From Methylotenera_A sp031369365 (GTDB lineage Bacteria; Pseudomonadota; Gammaproteobacteria; Burkholderiales; Methylophilaceae), in contig JANMOP010000052.1 in assembly GCA_031369365.1 (NCBI GenBank), positions 1 to 25,421 on the forward strand: 25,421 nucleotides of DNA, given 5' to 3'. Position 1 is the stretch's first letter, and the number at the start of each line of letters is the position of its first letter. The notes under the pieces were generated by a model. It saw nothing but the letters and a program-made list of their open reading frames with translations, ran no database searches and was not told where the DNA came from. A program made the translations under genes and the position numbers. Shown piece after piece: positions 1 through 8,091 of the stretch.

Positions 1-43
1 ATAATATCGCAATCAGCCCAATTTTTACAAAACTCATCTTCAT
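1..43 (-). CDS. 5' end of a probable PilW/PilF-type lipoprotein gene (partial)
   Basis: Fourteen codons are visible, reading MKMSFVKIGLIAIL, then the window ends. The start codon overlaps the rlmN stop as ATGA, so the gene is probably translationally coupled to rlmN. The lysine plus hydrophobic run looks like the beginning of a signal peptide. In many betaproteobacteria the gene after rlmN encodes the type IV pilus biogenesis lipoprotein PilW/PilF. That identity is inferred from synteny only, since no domain is visible. The second ATG, two codons later, is an equally possible start. Confidence 0.45.
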   Translation of the reverse strand, partial: MKMSFVKIGLIAIL

Positions 44-1158
44 GCAACCGCCTCAATAGGAATATGTTTACCACTGCGCTTAATTTTATCCTGCACTTTG
101 CCAGCCAATTGGCCACAAGCGGCATCAATGTCGTCGCCTCTTGTTTTTCTAACAGTCACCACATAACCCGCTTGCATTAAAATATCACGAAACACGCGAA
201 TATGGCTAGGTTTAGATGTTTCGTAGCCACTATTGGGGAACGGGTTAAAAGGAATTAAATTGAGCTTGCATGGCACGCTTCTAATCACGTTAAGCAGCTT
301 ATGCGCATGCTCAACTGTGTCATTCACACCGTCTAACATCACATATTCAAACGTCTCAAATTCACGTGGGGCGCGCTCTAGGTAACGGTTACAAGCTGCC
401 ATCAGCTCGCTTATTGGATGTTTTTTATTGATTGGTACTAGCACATCACGCAGTGCGTCGTTAGGCGCATGCAGGCTTACTGCTAGCGCCACAGGGCAAT
501 CTTCTTTCAGTTTATCCATCACTGGAACTAAGCCGCTGGTAGAAAGCGTAACGCGGCGGCGGCTCAAGCCATAAGCGCTATCATCCAACATAATCTGCAT
601 GGCGGTGACCACATTGTCGTAATTCGCCAACGGCTCGCCCATGCCCATCATCACTACGTTTGAGATGATGCGATCATTCGCAGACAACAACTCATAACCA
701 CTCTCTTGGCGTAGTGATTTATTCGCAATCGCCAGCTGGCCGATAATTTCTGCCACGCTTAAATTGCGATTAAAACCTTGCGCGCCCGTGCTGCAAAAAG
801 TACACGCCAGCGCGCAGCCTACTTGGCTAGAAATACACAACGTGCCGCGATCATCTTCAGGAATAAAAACGGTCTCAATGCTATTGCCCGCGCCAGTTTT
901 CAGGTCATCGGTGCCAATTAACCACTTGCGCGTACCGTCGTTAGAAACCTGCTCTAACTGCACACTGGGCAAGGTAATTTCAGCCTCCACCGCCAATTTC
1001 TCGCGCAAACTTTTGGCAATATCCGTCATCTGCGTAAAATCATGCACACCAAAATGGTGCATCCAACGCATCAATTGCTTGGCGCGAAAAGGCTTCTCGC
1101 CGATACTTGCAAAGTAGTCGGCGAGCTGAGGTTGATTGTAATTGAGTAAATTAATCAA
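40..1158 (-). CDS. rlmN: RlmN, dual-specificity 23S rRNA (A2503)/tRNA (A37) methyltransferase
   Basis: Radical-SAM enzyme that makes 2-methyladenosine at A2503 of 23S rRNA and A37 of some tRNAs, in the cytoplasm. The CxxxCxxC cluster motif is at C115, C119 and C122 (GCALACTFC), followed by MMGMGEPLANYDNV. The acceptor cysteine is C348 in RGDDIDAACGQLAG. At 372 residues it is the usual length. The frame opens with a TTG codon (INLLNYNQ follows) and there is no ATG before residue 30, well inside the conserved N-terminal domain, so the TTG start is accepted with a weak AAAGG upstream. It lies downstream of ndk, separated by a palindromic repeat, and overlaps the next gene by ATGA. Family assignment is secure; the exact start is less so. 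Confidence 0.97.
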   Translation of the reverse strand: MINLLNYNQPQLADYFASIGEKPFRAKQLMRWMHHFGVHDFTQMTDIAKSLREKLAVEAEITLPSVQLEQVSNDGTRKWLIGTDDLKTGAGNSIETVFIPEDDRGTLCISSQVGCALACTFCSTGAQGFNRNLSVAEIIGQLAIANKSLRQESGYELLSANDRIISNVVMMGMGEPLANYDNVVTAMQIMLDDSAYGLSRRRVTLSTSGLVPVMDKLKEDCPVALAVSLHAPNDALRDVLVPINKKHPISELMAACNRYLERAPREFETFEYVMLDGVNDTVEHAHKLLNVIRSVPCKLNLIPFNPFPNSGYETSKPSHIRVFRDILMQAGYVVTVRKTRGDDIDAACGQLAGKVQDKIKRSGKHIPIEAVA

Positions 1159-1187
1159 AATAATTTGTTACCTTTTAACCACTCACC

Positions 1188-1258
1188 CGTCATTCCCGCG
1201 AAAGCGGGAATCCATTTTGACTTTTTTACAATGGATTCCCGCTTTCGCGGGAATGACG
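1188..1258. repeat. Palindromic intergenic repeat, GTCATTCCCGCG class
   Basis: Two perfectly complementary 29-nt arms (1188-1216 and 1230-1258) surround a 13-nt loop. Each arm contains its own smaller palindrome, ATTCCCGCGAAAGCGGGAAT. It sits between ndk and rlmN and could act as an mRNA-stabilising or terminating hairpin. The same class recurs at 7267-7367. Similar elements are common in beta- and gammaproteobacteria. Confidence 0.9.
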
Positions 1259-1280
1259 AAAAAAGTAAGTTTTTTAGGTT

Positions 1281-1685
1281 TTAACCAAAAAAGTACTTAA
1301 TCTCAATCGCCGCATTATCTGCGCTGTCTGAACCATGCACCGCATTCGCATCAATACTCTCTGCAAAATCAGCACGGATGGTGCCAGCCGCCGCGTCTTT
1401 TGGGTTGGTAGCGCCCATTAAATCACGGTGTTTTAACACAGCATTGTCGCCTTCAAGCGCAGTAATCATCACTGGGCCAGAAATCATAAATTTAACTAAA
1501 TCGTTAAAAAACGGACGTGCTGCATGCACCGCGTAAAAACCTTCTGCCTCAGCTTGTGTGAGATGCGTCATTTTTGCCGCCACAATTTTTAAACCTGCGT
1601 TTTCAAAACGCGTATAAATTTGACCAATCACGTTTTTTGCAACTGCGTCTGGTTTGATAATGCTAAGGGTGCGTTCTACTGCCAT
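1281..1685 (-). CDS. ndk: Nucleoside diphosphate kinase
   Basis: Transfers the gamma-phosphate from ATP to NDPs through a phosphohistidine. The catalytic histidine is H117 in NAVHGSDS, and the N-terminus MAVERTLSIIKPDAV is typical. The start at 1685 is chosen over an in-frame upstream codon because GGAG lies five bases ahead of this ATG and the family starts here. The protein is 134 residues, a little shorter than the common ~141, ending at YFFG without the usual short tail. It is followed downstream by a palindromic repeat and rlmN, the standard betaproteobacterial order. Confidence 0.97.
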   Translation of the reverse strand: MAVERTLSIIKPDAVAKNVIGQIYTRFENAGLKIVAAKMTHLTQAEAEGFYAVHAARPFFNDLVKFMISGPVMITALEGDNAVLKHRDLMGATNPKDAAAGTIRADFAESIDANAVHGSDSADNAAIEIKYFFG

Positions 1686-1768
1686 GTAAACTCCAATAAT
1701 AAAAATTAACAATTAAATTAACTACTTAGAAAGAACATGATATTAACATTTTTGTGGGATTTGATAAA

Positions 1769-1782
1769 CCACAAATTTGTGG
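1769..1782. other. Perfect 14-bp palindrome between DUF2721 gene and ndk
   Basis: CCACAAATTTGTGG is its own reverse complement and lies in the ~137-bp gap ahead of ndk. It could be an operator or a weak hairpin after the DUF2721 gene. There is no T-run, so a factor-independent terminator is unlikely. Function is unknown. Confidence 0.35.
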
Positions 1783-1822
1783 CTTATTGTAAATGGGGAT
1801 TTTAGTTATTATGGCGTAAATG

Positions 1823-2257
1823 CTATTTTTTAGCCGACAAATCAAAAATATGCACCGATAATGAAATCTCACGCAAAAAGCAACCCAAGCCAATAATTAA
1901 GCTGGTCATCGCAACAATAAACATAATAGAAACAATGCGTGACGGATTAATATCCACCACAGCACCCATGAACAAGGCCGCGATGACAATAGATACGAAC
2001 AAGGCAGCCGCAGTGCACAGCATAATTGCCCAATGCACCCAAACGGCACGCACGGTTAAAATACTCAACTCACGCACTTGGATTGCTGGCAGCTCAGAAA
2101 GGTTTTCTGTGAGCACCCTGAAGCGATCTACTAAGCGCCCTAGCCTGCCTGTGAGTACGCTTAAAATCGCCCCAATGCCCGTGAGTAAAAACACGGGTGC
2201 AACTGCCATTTGAATCACATTTGCAACGGTGGTTAAATTTTCTGCGACGATTTGCAT
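1823..2257 (-). CDS. DUF2721 family membrane protein
   Basis: A 144-residue integral membrane protein of unknown function. The first 36 residues hold a hydrophobic segment (MAVAPVFLLTGIGAILSVL), followed by a conserved-looking GRLGRLVDRFRVL basic helix. Two more hydrophobic segments lie around residues 70-95 and 107-128. The GRLxRxVDRxR loop is characteristic of DUF2721 proteins, which is known of the family rather than computed here. It is divergent from fhcB with a ~110-bp shared upstream region. Nothing in the sequence ties it to C1 metabolism. Confidence 0.85.
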   Translation of the reverse strand: MQIVAENLTTVANVIQMAVAPVFLLTGIGAILSVLTGRLGRLVDRFRVLTENLSELPAIQVRELSILTVRAVWVHWAIMLCTAAALFVSIVIAALFMGAVVDINPSRIVSIMFIVAMTSLIIGLGCFLREISLSVHIFDLSAKK

Positions 2258-2284
2258 GTTTGGCTCGATGAGTTAATGCTTAGA

Positions 2285-2312
2285 TTGTAGCGACTTAGCT
2301 TGAAAATATAAA
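2285..2312 (+). promoter_or_regulatory. Possible sigma-70 promoter for the fhc cluster
   Basis: TTGTAG (2285-2290), 16 bases, then TATAAA (2307-2312) lie 57 bases ahead of the fhcB start. A second weaker option pairs TTGAAA (2300) with TTTAAG near 2322. This is by-eye consensus matching only. Confidence 0.3.
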
Positions 2313-2369
2313 GCCTAACAATTTAAGTCATAAAATCAAAAGCAGCACAAATTGTGGCAAAATTGCGGC

Positions 2370-3683
2370 ATGAAAGTTGCAAGCTCCAAAACTAAAAGCA
2401 TAATCGTCACTTGCCCTGCATGTGGCTTGCTGTGCGACGATGTGTTAATCGAAAATAATCAGCAAAAAATAAAAGTGTTGGCCAATGGTTGTGCGAAAGC
2501 AATCAGTTTTTTTGAGCAGCCTTTAAATCAAGGGTTGGATGATAAAGTTTCAGCACAAATTAACGGCAAACCAGTCACGTTGCAACAAGCCATTGCACAC
2601 GCGGCAAAATTACTACAAGCAAGCCAACAGCCTTTATTTGCGGGCTTAAGCACCGATGTACAAGGTTTTCGCGCCATTTACAATCTCGCCCAAAAAGCCG
2701 ATGGCAGCCTTCAACACACGAACACCAAAAGCACAGCGCGCAACATGAAAGTGCTGCAAAGCACAGGCTGGCAGACCACCACGCTGACCGAAGTGAAAAA
2801 TCGCGCCGATGTGATTGTATGCATTGGCACGGATATTGTTTCGCACAACCCGCGATTTTTTGAGCGATTTGTAAATTGTGATGGCATGTTTGTGACAGCG
2901 AAACAGCGTGAAATTATTTTTATTGGTGGCAATATTCAAAAAGACGATGCTCCAGCAGGCTCATGGATATTGGGCTGCAGGCCTGATGATTTAGCAGAAA
3001 TCACACTGATTTTACGCGCTTTGGTGGCTGGTAAAAAGCTGAAAGCCACACAAGTAGCTGGCTTGAAAATCAGCGATTTACAAGCGATTGCCGATAAACT
3101 CAAAAACGCCAAATACGCGGTGCTAGCTTGGGTGGCGATGGATTTAGATTTTCCACACGCCGAATTAACCATTCAAAATATCACCGAAACGGTGGCGATT
3201 TTAAACAATATAAGCCGCGCCGCTGGCTTGCCACTTGGCGGTAGTGATGGCGACACAACTGCCAATAACGCCAATACTTGGTTGAGCGGTTTTATTTTAA
3301 CTAATGGTGCGTTAAATGATGAAGCTGTTGAGCATGATTTAGTGGTTTGGGTGAATAGTTTTAATATGGATAAAGAGCCGCCTGAAAGTAACAAACCACA
3401 AATCGTTCTAGCGAACACTAACTTTGTAGGAGCGGCGACTCGCCACGATGATAACTTGAATAACAGTAAAGGCTTATCGCGGCGAGTCGCCGCTCCTACC
3501 GAATTGCGTAATGCAAAAACTCCCGACGTATTCATCCCAATTGCCACACCAGGCTTAGATTGCAGCGGTACACTTTTTCGCGTAGATTCTGCCGTGGTTC
3601 TGCCGCTTAAAAAAGTGTGCGAGAATGATTTGCCCACTTTGAGTGAGATTGTCTGTGAAATTGAGGCGTTACTATTATGCTAA
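2370..3683 (+). CDS. fhcB: FhcB, formyltransferase/hydrolase complex subunit B
   Basis: Homologue of the formylmethanofuran dehydrogenase B subunit. In methylotrophs the Fhc complex releases formate from the formyl-carrying cofactor at the end of the tetrahydromethanopterin route, and FhcB is regarded as a non-redox structural subunit. The N-terminus carries TCPACGLLCDD (a CxxCxxxC motif). Middle segments such as RADVIVCIGTDIVSHNPRFF match the FmdB fold. The ATG at 2370 gives 437 residues; an in-frame TTG at 2352 is possible, and neither has a clear ribosome site. Residues about 353-377 (VGAATRHDDN...RVAAPT) are encoded by a palindromic repeat inserted in frame, so this copy is probably longer than its relatives. 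The order B-A-D-C follows the known fhc arrangement. Confidence 0.93.
   Translation: MKVASSKTKSIIVTCPACGLLCDDVLIENNQQKIKVLANGCAKAISFFEQPLNQGLDDKVSAQINGKPVTLQQAIAHAAKLLQASQQPLFAGLSTDVQGFRAIYNLAQKADGSLQHTNTKSTARNMKVLQSTGWQTTTLTEVKNRADVIVCIGTDIVSHNPRFFERFVNCDGMFVTAKQREIIFIGGNIQKDDAPAGSWILGCRPDDLAEITLILRALVAGKKLKATQVAGLKISDLQAIADKLKNAKYAVLAWVAMDLDFPHAELTIQNITETVAILNNISRAAGLPLGGSDGDTTANNANTWLSGFILTNGALNDEAVEHDLVVWVNSFNMDKEPPESNKPQIVLANTNFVGAATRHDDNLNNSKGLSRRVAAPTELRNAKTPDVFIPIATPGLDCSGTLFRVDSAVVLPLKKVCENDLPTLSEIVCEIEALLLC
3426..3499. repeat. Palindromic repeat inside the fhcB coding sequence
   Basis: Perfect 19-nt arms, GTAGGAGCGGCGACTCGCC at 3426-3444 and its reverse complement at 3481-3499, with a 36-nt AT-rich loop. 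The frame stays open through both arms and encodes RVAAPT and its mirror translation VGAATR. TAGGAGCGGC palindromes are otherwise typically intergenic (REP-like) elements. Confidence 0.9.
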
Positions 3684-3696
3684 ATCTATCCTATCC

Positions 3697-3782
3697 CGTC
3701 ATTCTGAGCGCAGCGAAGAATCCAGAATTTTGCGTACTAATCACCATAAAAACTGGATTCTTCTCTGCGCTCATAATGACAG
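3697..3782. repeat. Palindromic intergenic repeat, GTCATTCTGAGCGCAG class
   Basis: Arms TCATTCTGAGCGCAGCGAAG and its imperfect mirror face each other across ~30 nt in the fhcB-fhcA gap. It ends 25 bases ahead of the fhcA ATG, so it must lie in the fhcA leader. The same class recurs at 8092-8170. Confidence 0.88.
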
Positions 3783-3807
3783 GTGTAGAAGTTTTTAGTA
3801 TTAATAA

Positions 3808-5487
3808 ATGATTACTCTCTTAAAAAACGGTAAGCTCTACGACCCCGCGCACCGCAAAGACGGCATAGTGGAAGACATTTACATTCGCGATGGCCACATT
3901 ATCGGTAAACCAATTGCTGCCGAAAAAATAGCGCAAACGTTTGATTTAACAGGGAAAATAGTCATGGCTGGCGCGATTGATATGCACAGCCACATTGGCG
4001 GTGGCAAGGTGAATATTGCGCGCATGATGTTGCCAGAATTTCGTGAGACTTTAAATAAATACAGTGAGCCAGAAGCGCATATCTGCACGCCGAATTGTAG
4101 CCACTCTGCAATCAACCATGCCACGCCAACCACGACAGAAACGGGCTTTAGATACATAGAAATGGGCTACACCGCCGCGTTTGAGCCAGCGATTTTGCCG
4201 ATTAACGCCCGCCAAGCGCACCTTGAAATGGCCGATACGCCGATGATAGATAAAGGCGGCTACGCCATGTTGGGCAATGATGATTACTTTTTGCGTCTTT
4301 TAAGTGGCAAAACGGATCAAAAAGCCATCAACGACTACGTCGCTTGGACGCTGCACGCCACACAAGCCATCGGCATCAAAGTCGTGAATCCTGGCGGTAT
4401 TTCAGCGTTTAAATTTAATCAGCGCCGCCTAAATTTAGATGAAAATAATGTGCATTACCACGTGACGCCGCGCGATATTTTAAAGTCGCTAAGTCGCGCT
4501 GTGAATGAGCTGGGCATTGCTAAACCGCTGCATGTGCATTGCAATAATTTGGGCGCGGCGGGCAACTTTCAAACCACTTTGGATACCATACAAGCCAGCG
4601 ACGGCGTGCCTATGCACTTAACGCATATTCAGTTTCATTCTTACGGACTTGAAGGCGATAAAAAATTTTCATCTGCCGCCGCGCAAATTGCCGAGGCTTT
4701 AAATAAAAACAAACACATCACGGCTGACGTAGGCCAAATTTTGTTTGGCCAAACCGTCACCGCATCGGGCGACAGCATGATGCAGCACTTAAATAGTCGC
4801 CACGCCAGCCCGAAAAAATCGGTGATTATGGATATAGAATGCGATGCGGGTTGCGGCGTGGTGCCATTTAAGTATCGCGACCAAAACTATGTGAACGCGC
4901 TGCAATGGGCGATTGGTTTGGAGTTGTTCCTAAGCGTAACAGACCCGTGGCGCATCTTTTTAACCACAGATCACCCCAACGGCGCACCGTTTACCAGCTA
5001 CCCGCATTTGATTCGTTTGCTGATGGACAAAACTTTTCGCAATGAAGCCTTTGCCAAATTAAACCTAGACGCGCAAGCCATGAGCAATTTGCCCTCACTC
5101 ACCCGCGAATATTCGCTGTATGAAATCGCGATTATGACGCGCGCAGGCGCGGCAAAATTAATCGGCTTGAATAATTGCGGCCATTTAGGCGCAGGCGCGC
5201 AGGCCGATATTACGGTGTATACCGAGCAAGCCAATAAAGAAGCCATGTTTGCCGCGCCAGATTTTGTGTTTAAAAATGGCGAATTGGTGGTAAAAAACGG
5301 TATCGTTACGAAAGTGGTTTGGGGCGCGACGCATGTGACTAAGCCCAATTTTGATATTGGCGTCGAAAAAAATCTGAAGCAATATTTCGACAAATACCAT
5401 ACTATTCAATTAGATAACTTTAAAATCAGCAACGATGAAATTGCAAACAACGGGCGTGGCAAAGTAATTACGCATACCAAAACTTAA
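3808..5487 (+). CDS. fhcA: FhcA, formyl-cofactor hydrolase subunit (amidohydrolase)
   Basis: Homologue of FwdA/FmdA, the amidohydrolase subunit that hydrolyses the N-formyl carrier to formate. Metal-site residues are recognisable: H60 and H62 (DMHSHIGGG), K191 (GIKVVNPGG, the probable carboxylysine), H242/H244 (HVHCNNLG), H270/H273 (HLTHIQFHSYG) and D388 (TTDHPNGAPF). Their spacing agrees closely with the archaeal enzyme. The 559-residue length is normal. The ribosome site before the ATG is weak because a palindromic repeat ends 25 bases upstream. The next gene begins 17 bases after the stop, indicating co-transcription. It should act with FhcB, FhcC and FhcD in the cytoplasm. Confidence 0.96.
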   Translation: MITLLKNGKLYDPAHRKDGIVEDIYIRDGHIIGKPIAAEKIAQTFDLTGKIVMAGAIDMHSHIGGGKVNIARMMLPEFRETLNKYSEPEAHICTPNCSHSAINHATPTTTETGFRYIEMGYTAAFEPAILPINARQAHLEMADTPMIDKGGYAMLGNDDYFLRLLSGKTDQKAINDYVAWTLHATQAIGIKVVNPGGISAFKFNQRRLNLDENNVHYHVTPRDILKSLSRAVNELGIAKPLHVHCNNLGAAGNFQTTLDTIQASDGVPMHLTHIQFHSYGLEGDKKFSSAAAQIAEALNKNKHITADVGQILFGQTVTASGDSMMQHLNSRHASPKKSVIMDIECDAGCGVVPFKYRDQNYVNALQWAIGLELFLSVTDPWRIFLTTDHPNGAPFTSYPHLIRLLMDKTFRNEAFAKLNLDAQAMSNLPSLTREYSLYEIAIMTRAGAAKLIGLNNCGHLGAGAQADITVYTEQANKEAMFAAPDFVFKNGELVVKNGIVTKVVWGATHVTKPNFDIGVEKNLKQYFDKYHTIQLDNFKISNDEIANNGRGKVITHTKT

Positions 5488-5503
5488 GCTAAAGGAGAAA
5501 CGA

Positions 5504-6163
5504 TTGAGCATTTATTATGGCAAGCAACAGCGCGCTTTGCAGGCGCAATTTGGCACAGAAAAAATGGCTGACCGTATTGAGCAATTGGCCAGCCATGTGG
5601 AGTTTAACGATGACGCAAAAGGTTTTATCGAACATTCTGAGATGTTCTTTTTAACCACCATTAATGATAAAGGCCAGCCGACGGTTTCGTACAAAGGTGG
5701 CGACATGGGCTTTGTAAAAGTGCTTGATTATAATACGTTAATTTTCCCAAGTTACGACGGCAACGGCATGTTTTTGAGCATGGGCAACATTAAAGGCAAT
5801 GCCAATATCGGCATGTTATTTATCTCATTTGAAATGCCCCACCGCATTCGCGTGCAAGGCACAGCCAGCATTTCGCAAGACCCAACATTGCTGGCACATT
5901 ACAAAGAAGCCGATTTTGTGGTGACGGTAAAGTTGGAAGAATGTTGGCAAAATTGTCCAAGATATATCCCCAAATTTGAGAAAGTCAGAAGCTCGCGCTA
6001 TGTGCCGCGCAATGAGTGCGAAACGCCACTAGCCGAGTGGAAGCGTGTGGATTTACTGCAAGATGTGCTGCCACCTGCCGATTACACAAAAGCGCAAGCC
6101 AAAGGCACGATTGATATTATGGAATGGGTGGGCAAAATTCAAGCAGGTGCGGATGATGCTTAA
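5504..6163 (+). CDS. Pyridoxamine 5'-phosphate oxidase-like flavin-binding protein within the fhc cluster
   Basis: A 219-residue protein of the split-barrel FMN-binding superfamily. The core is EMFFLTTINDKGQPTVSYKGGDMGFVKVLD near residues 46-75, followed by GNGMFLSMGNIKGNANIGMLFI and the RIRVQGTASIS strand. A strong GGAG lies seven bases before a TTG start, which decides the start because there is no nearby ATG. It sits 16 bases after fhcA and before fhcD, so it is in the operon, but it is not one of the four known Fhc subunits. The substrate is unknown. A role in flavin or deazaflavin chemistry, or nitroreductase-like scavenging, is possible but unproven. Confidence 0.85.
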   Translation: MSIYYGKQQRALQAQFGTEKMADRIEQLASHVEFNDDAKGFIEHSEMFFLTTINDKGQPTVSYKGGDMGFVKVLDYNTLIFPSYDGNGMFLSMGNIKGNANIGMLFISFEMPHRIRVQGTASISQDPTLLAHYKEADFVVTVKLEECWQNCPRYIPKFEKVRSSRYVPRNECETPLAEWKRVDLLQDVLPPADYTKAQAKGTIDIMEWVGKIQAGADDA

Positions 6164-6174
6164 ACAATCTCACT

Positions 6175-6245
6175 CCGTTCGTGCTGAGCCTGTCGAAGCA
6201 CGCTTCATTGACATAAATGCCCTTCGACAAGCTCAGGGCGAACGG
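6175..6245. repeat. Palindromic intergenic repeat, CCGTTCG...CGAACGG class
   Basis: Outer arms CCGTTCGTGCTGAGCCTGTC and GACAAGCTCAGGGCGAACGG pair imperfectly across the gap between the PNPOx-like gene and fhcD. It is a third sequence class, distinct from its neighbours. Similar TTCGACAAGCTCAG elements occur widely in proteobacteria. Confidence 0.87.
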
Positions 6246-6273
6246 TAACTTTTAGGTACTTATTATTTAGCCA

Positions 6274-7227
6274 ATGCAAATTAACGGCATCACAATTGAC
6301 GACACTTTCGCCGAAGCATTTAACATGCGGGCGACGCGCGTTATTATTACCGCACTCAATCTGAAATGGGCGTATCACGCCGCCAACGCCATGACAGGCT
6401 TTGCCACTAGCGTGATTGGTTGCGGCGTTGAGGCTGGCATTGAACGCGAATTGTCAGCCGATGAAACGCCTGATAGCAGGCCAGGAGTGGCGGTTTTGCT
6501 GTTTGCCATGGGCAGCAAAGTGTTGATGCAGCAACTAGAAACGCGCATGGGGCAATGCATACTTACCTGCCCTAGCGCAGCCGCGTTTGCGGGCATAGAA
6601 AATGAAAATGGAGTAACAAAAGATGGATTGCCAGCAGAAAAAGTAGTAGTAGACCAAATTAATTTAGGCGCGCATTTGCGCTATTTTGGCGATGGTTTTC
6701 AAACTTCAAAATTGATAGCTGGTAAACGCTATTGGCGCATCCCCGTGATGGATGGCGAATTTTTAGTGCAAGAAAGCACAGGCATGGTGCGCGCGATTGG
6801 CGGCGGCAACTTTTTGATATTAGCCATCAGCCAGGAATCCGCTTTAAATGCAGCAGAAGTGGCGATTGAAGCCATGAAAAAAATACCCAACGTGATTATG
6901 CCTTTCCCAGGTGGCGTGGTGCGTAGCGGCTCCAAAGTCGGCAGCAAATACCCCAAAATGTTCGCCAGCACCAACGACGCATTTTGCCCGACACTAAAAG
7001 GTTTAACCAAAAGCGAATTAGATGACGATATTGAAAGCGTGCTAGAAATTGTGATCGATGGGCTCACGTTTGACGACATCGCCAAAGCCATGCGTGCGGG
7101 CATACAGGCCATTTGTGCCTTAAATAAAAATGGCAAAAAAAGTGGTGTAAAACGTATTTCCGCAGGCAATTATGGTGGTAAATTAGGGCCACATCATTTT
7201 AAATTGCATGAAGTTTTAAAAAATTAA
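6274..7227 (+). CDS. fhcD: FhcD, formylmethanofuran:tetrahydromethanopterin formyltransferase subunit
   Basis: Homologue of archaeal Ftr. It moves the formyl group from N5 of tetrahydromethanopterin to the methanofuran-like carrier that FhcA then hydrolyses. Ftr-typical stretches are the N-terminus MQINGITIDDTFAEAFNMRATRVIIT, the CGVEAGIE turn, PDSRPGVAVLLF, MGQCILTCPSAAAF near residues 91-104, and FPGGVVRSGSKVGSKY around 210. The length of 317 residues is slightly above the archaeal ~300. There is little ribosome-site consensus before the ATG. It is flanked by palindromic repeats on both sides yet keeps the B-A-D-C order. Confidence 0.96.
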   Translation: MQINGITIDDTFAEAFNMRATRVIITALNLKWAYHAANAMTGFATSVIGCGVEAGIERELSADETPDSRPGVAVLLFAMGSKVLMQQLETRMGQCILTCPSAAAFAGIENENGVTKDGLPAEKVVVDQINLGAHLRYFGDGFQTSKLIAGKRYWRIPVMDGEFLVQESTGMVRAIGGGNFLILAISQESALNAAEVAIEAMKKIPNVIMPFPGGVVRSGSKVGSKYPKMFASTNDAFCPTLKGLTKSELDDDIESVLEIVIDGLTFDDIAKAMRAGIQAICALNKNGKKSGVKRISAGNYGGKLGPHHFKLHEVLKN

Positions 7228-7266
7228 ATCGATGCTCAACTATAAACTCATTCAATTATTCCACTC

Positions 7267-7367
7267 CGTCATTCCCACGCAGGTGGGAATCCATGTGGAT
7301 TTTTGTAGCAATTATCTTAAAACGTTAATTAAAATCAAAATGGATTCCCGCCTGCGCGGGAATGACG
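7267..7367. repeat. Palindromic intergenic repeat between fhcD and fhcC
   Basis: Arms CGTCATTCCCACGCAGGTGG and CCGCCTGCGCGGGAATGACG enclose a longer AT-rich loop. It is the same class as 1188-1258 but with a different inner loop. Its last bases contain an in-frame ATG (7362) that is rejected as the fhcC start for this reason. Confidence 0.88.
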
Positions 7368-7391
7368 AATGAGAAAATAGTGACCAACAAC

Positions 7392-8057
7392 ATGAGCGCG
7401 CTAACCTTCACATTGAAAAAAAACCTTGCAAGCAAGCTGGACTGCAGCCAACTGATGCCAGATAAATTGGCTGGAAAATCGCTTAAACAAATACTAGAAA
7501 TCACATTAAATAACAGCATTAAAGTAATTGATTTGTTTTATATTAATGGTGATAATTTTGAACACATTGTGTTTAAAAATAGTACAGCGCAGCTTGATTA
7601 CATTGGCCATAACATGACGCGCGGGCAAATCACTATTGAAGGCGATTGCGGCGATTTTTTAGGCGCGAACATGCAAGGAGGCAGCATTATCTGCCAAGGC
7701 AATGTAGGCGACCGCGTGGGAGACCAAATGCGTCGTGGCTTGATTCTAATCGACGGCAACGCAGGTGATTATTGCGCCAGCCGCATGGTTGCTGGCACCA
7801 TTGGCGTGCATGGCAAGGTAGGTAAATACACAGGTTTTGCCATGAAACGCGGGACGATATTACTTAAAAATAAAGCTAATTTTCATGCAACCATGCAAGA
7901 TTGCGGCACACACAATCTGCCGTTTTTGGCGCTACTTTTCCAATCATTCAAAGCACTTCCAAGCAAATTTAACGCATTAAAAAATCAGCGCGTGCAACGC
8001 TTTGCGGGCGATTTGGCTTGCAATGGCAATGGAGAAATTTTGATTTTTCTACCTTAA
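7392..8057 (+). CDS. fhcC: FhcC, formyltransferase/hydrolase complex subunit C
   Basis: Homologue of FwdC/FmdC, a beta-helix subunit related to the glutamate synthase C-terminal domain. The repeated GxxGxxxGxxMxxG pattern is visible in GHNMTRGQITIEGDCG, GANMQGGSIICQGNVG, GDQMRRGLILIDGNAG and ASRMVAGTIGVHGKVG, from about residue 73 to 155. The ATG at 7392 (MSALTFTLKK) is chosen because this is where the family starts and the earlier in-frame ATG lies in a repeat. A GTG at 7380 is an alternative. The product is 221 residues and probably holds the complex together with FhcB. It ends the fhc cluster. Confidence 0.94.
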   Translation: MSALTFTLKKNLASKLDCSQLMPDKLAGKSLKQILEITLNNSIKVIDLFYINGDNFEHIVFKNSTAQLDYIGHNMTRGQITIEGDCGDFLGANMQGGSIICQGNVGDRVGDQMRRGLILIDGNAGDYCASRMVAGTIGVHGKVGKYTGFAMKRGTILLKNKANFHATMQDCGTHNLPFLALLFQSFKALPSKFNALKNQRVQRFAGDLACNGNGEILIFLP

Positions 8058-8091
8058 TTTTTCAACTATAAAAAAACATTGTTGCTCAACA

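Noticed and set aside
2646..3172. Minus-strand open frames opposite fhcB
   Set aside because: They are shadows of fhcB without ribosome sites or domains.
7362..7391. Earlier ATG for fhcC adding MTNEKIVTNN
   Set aside because: The ATG is part of the palindromic repeat arm and the family begins at MSALTF-like sequence.
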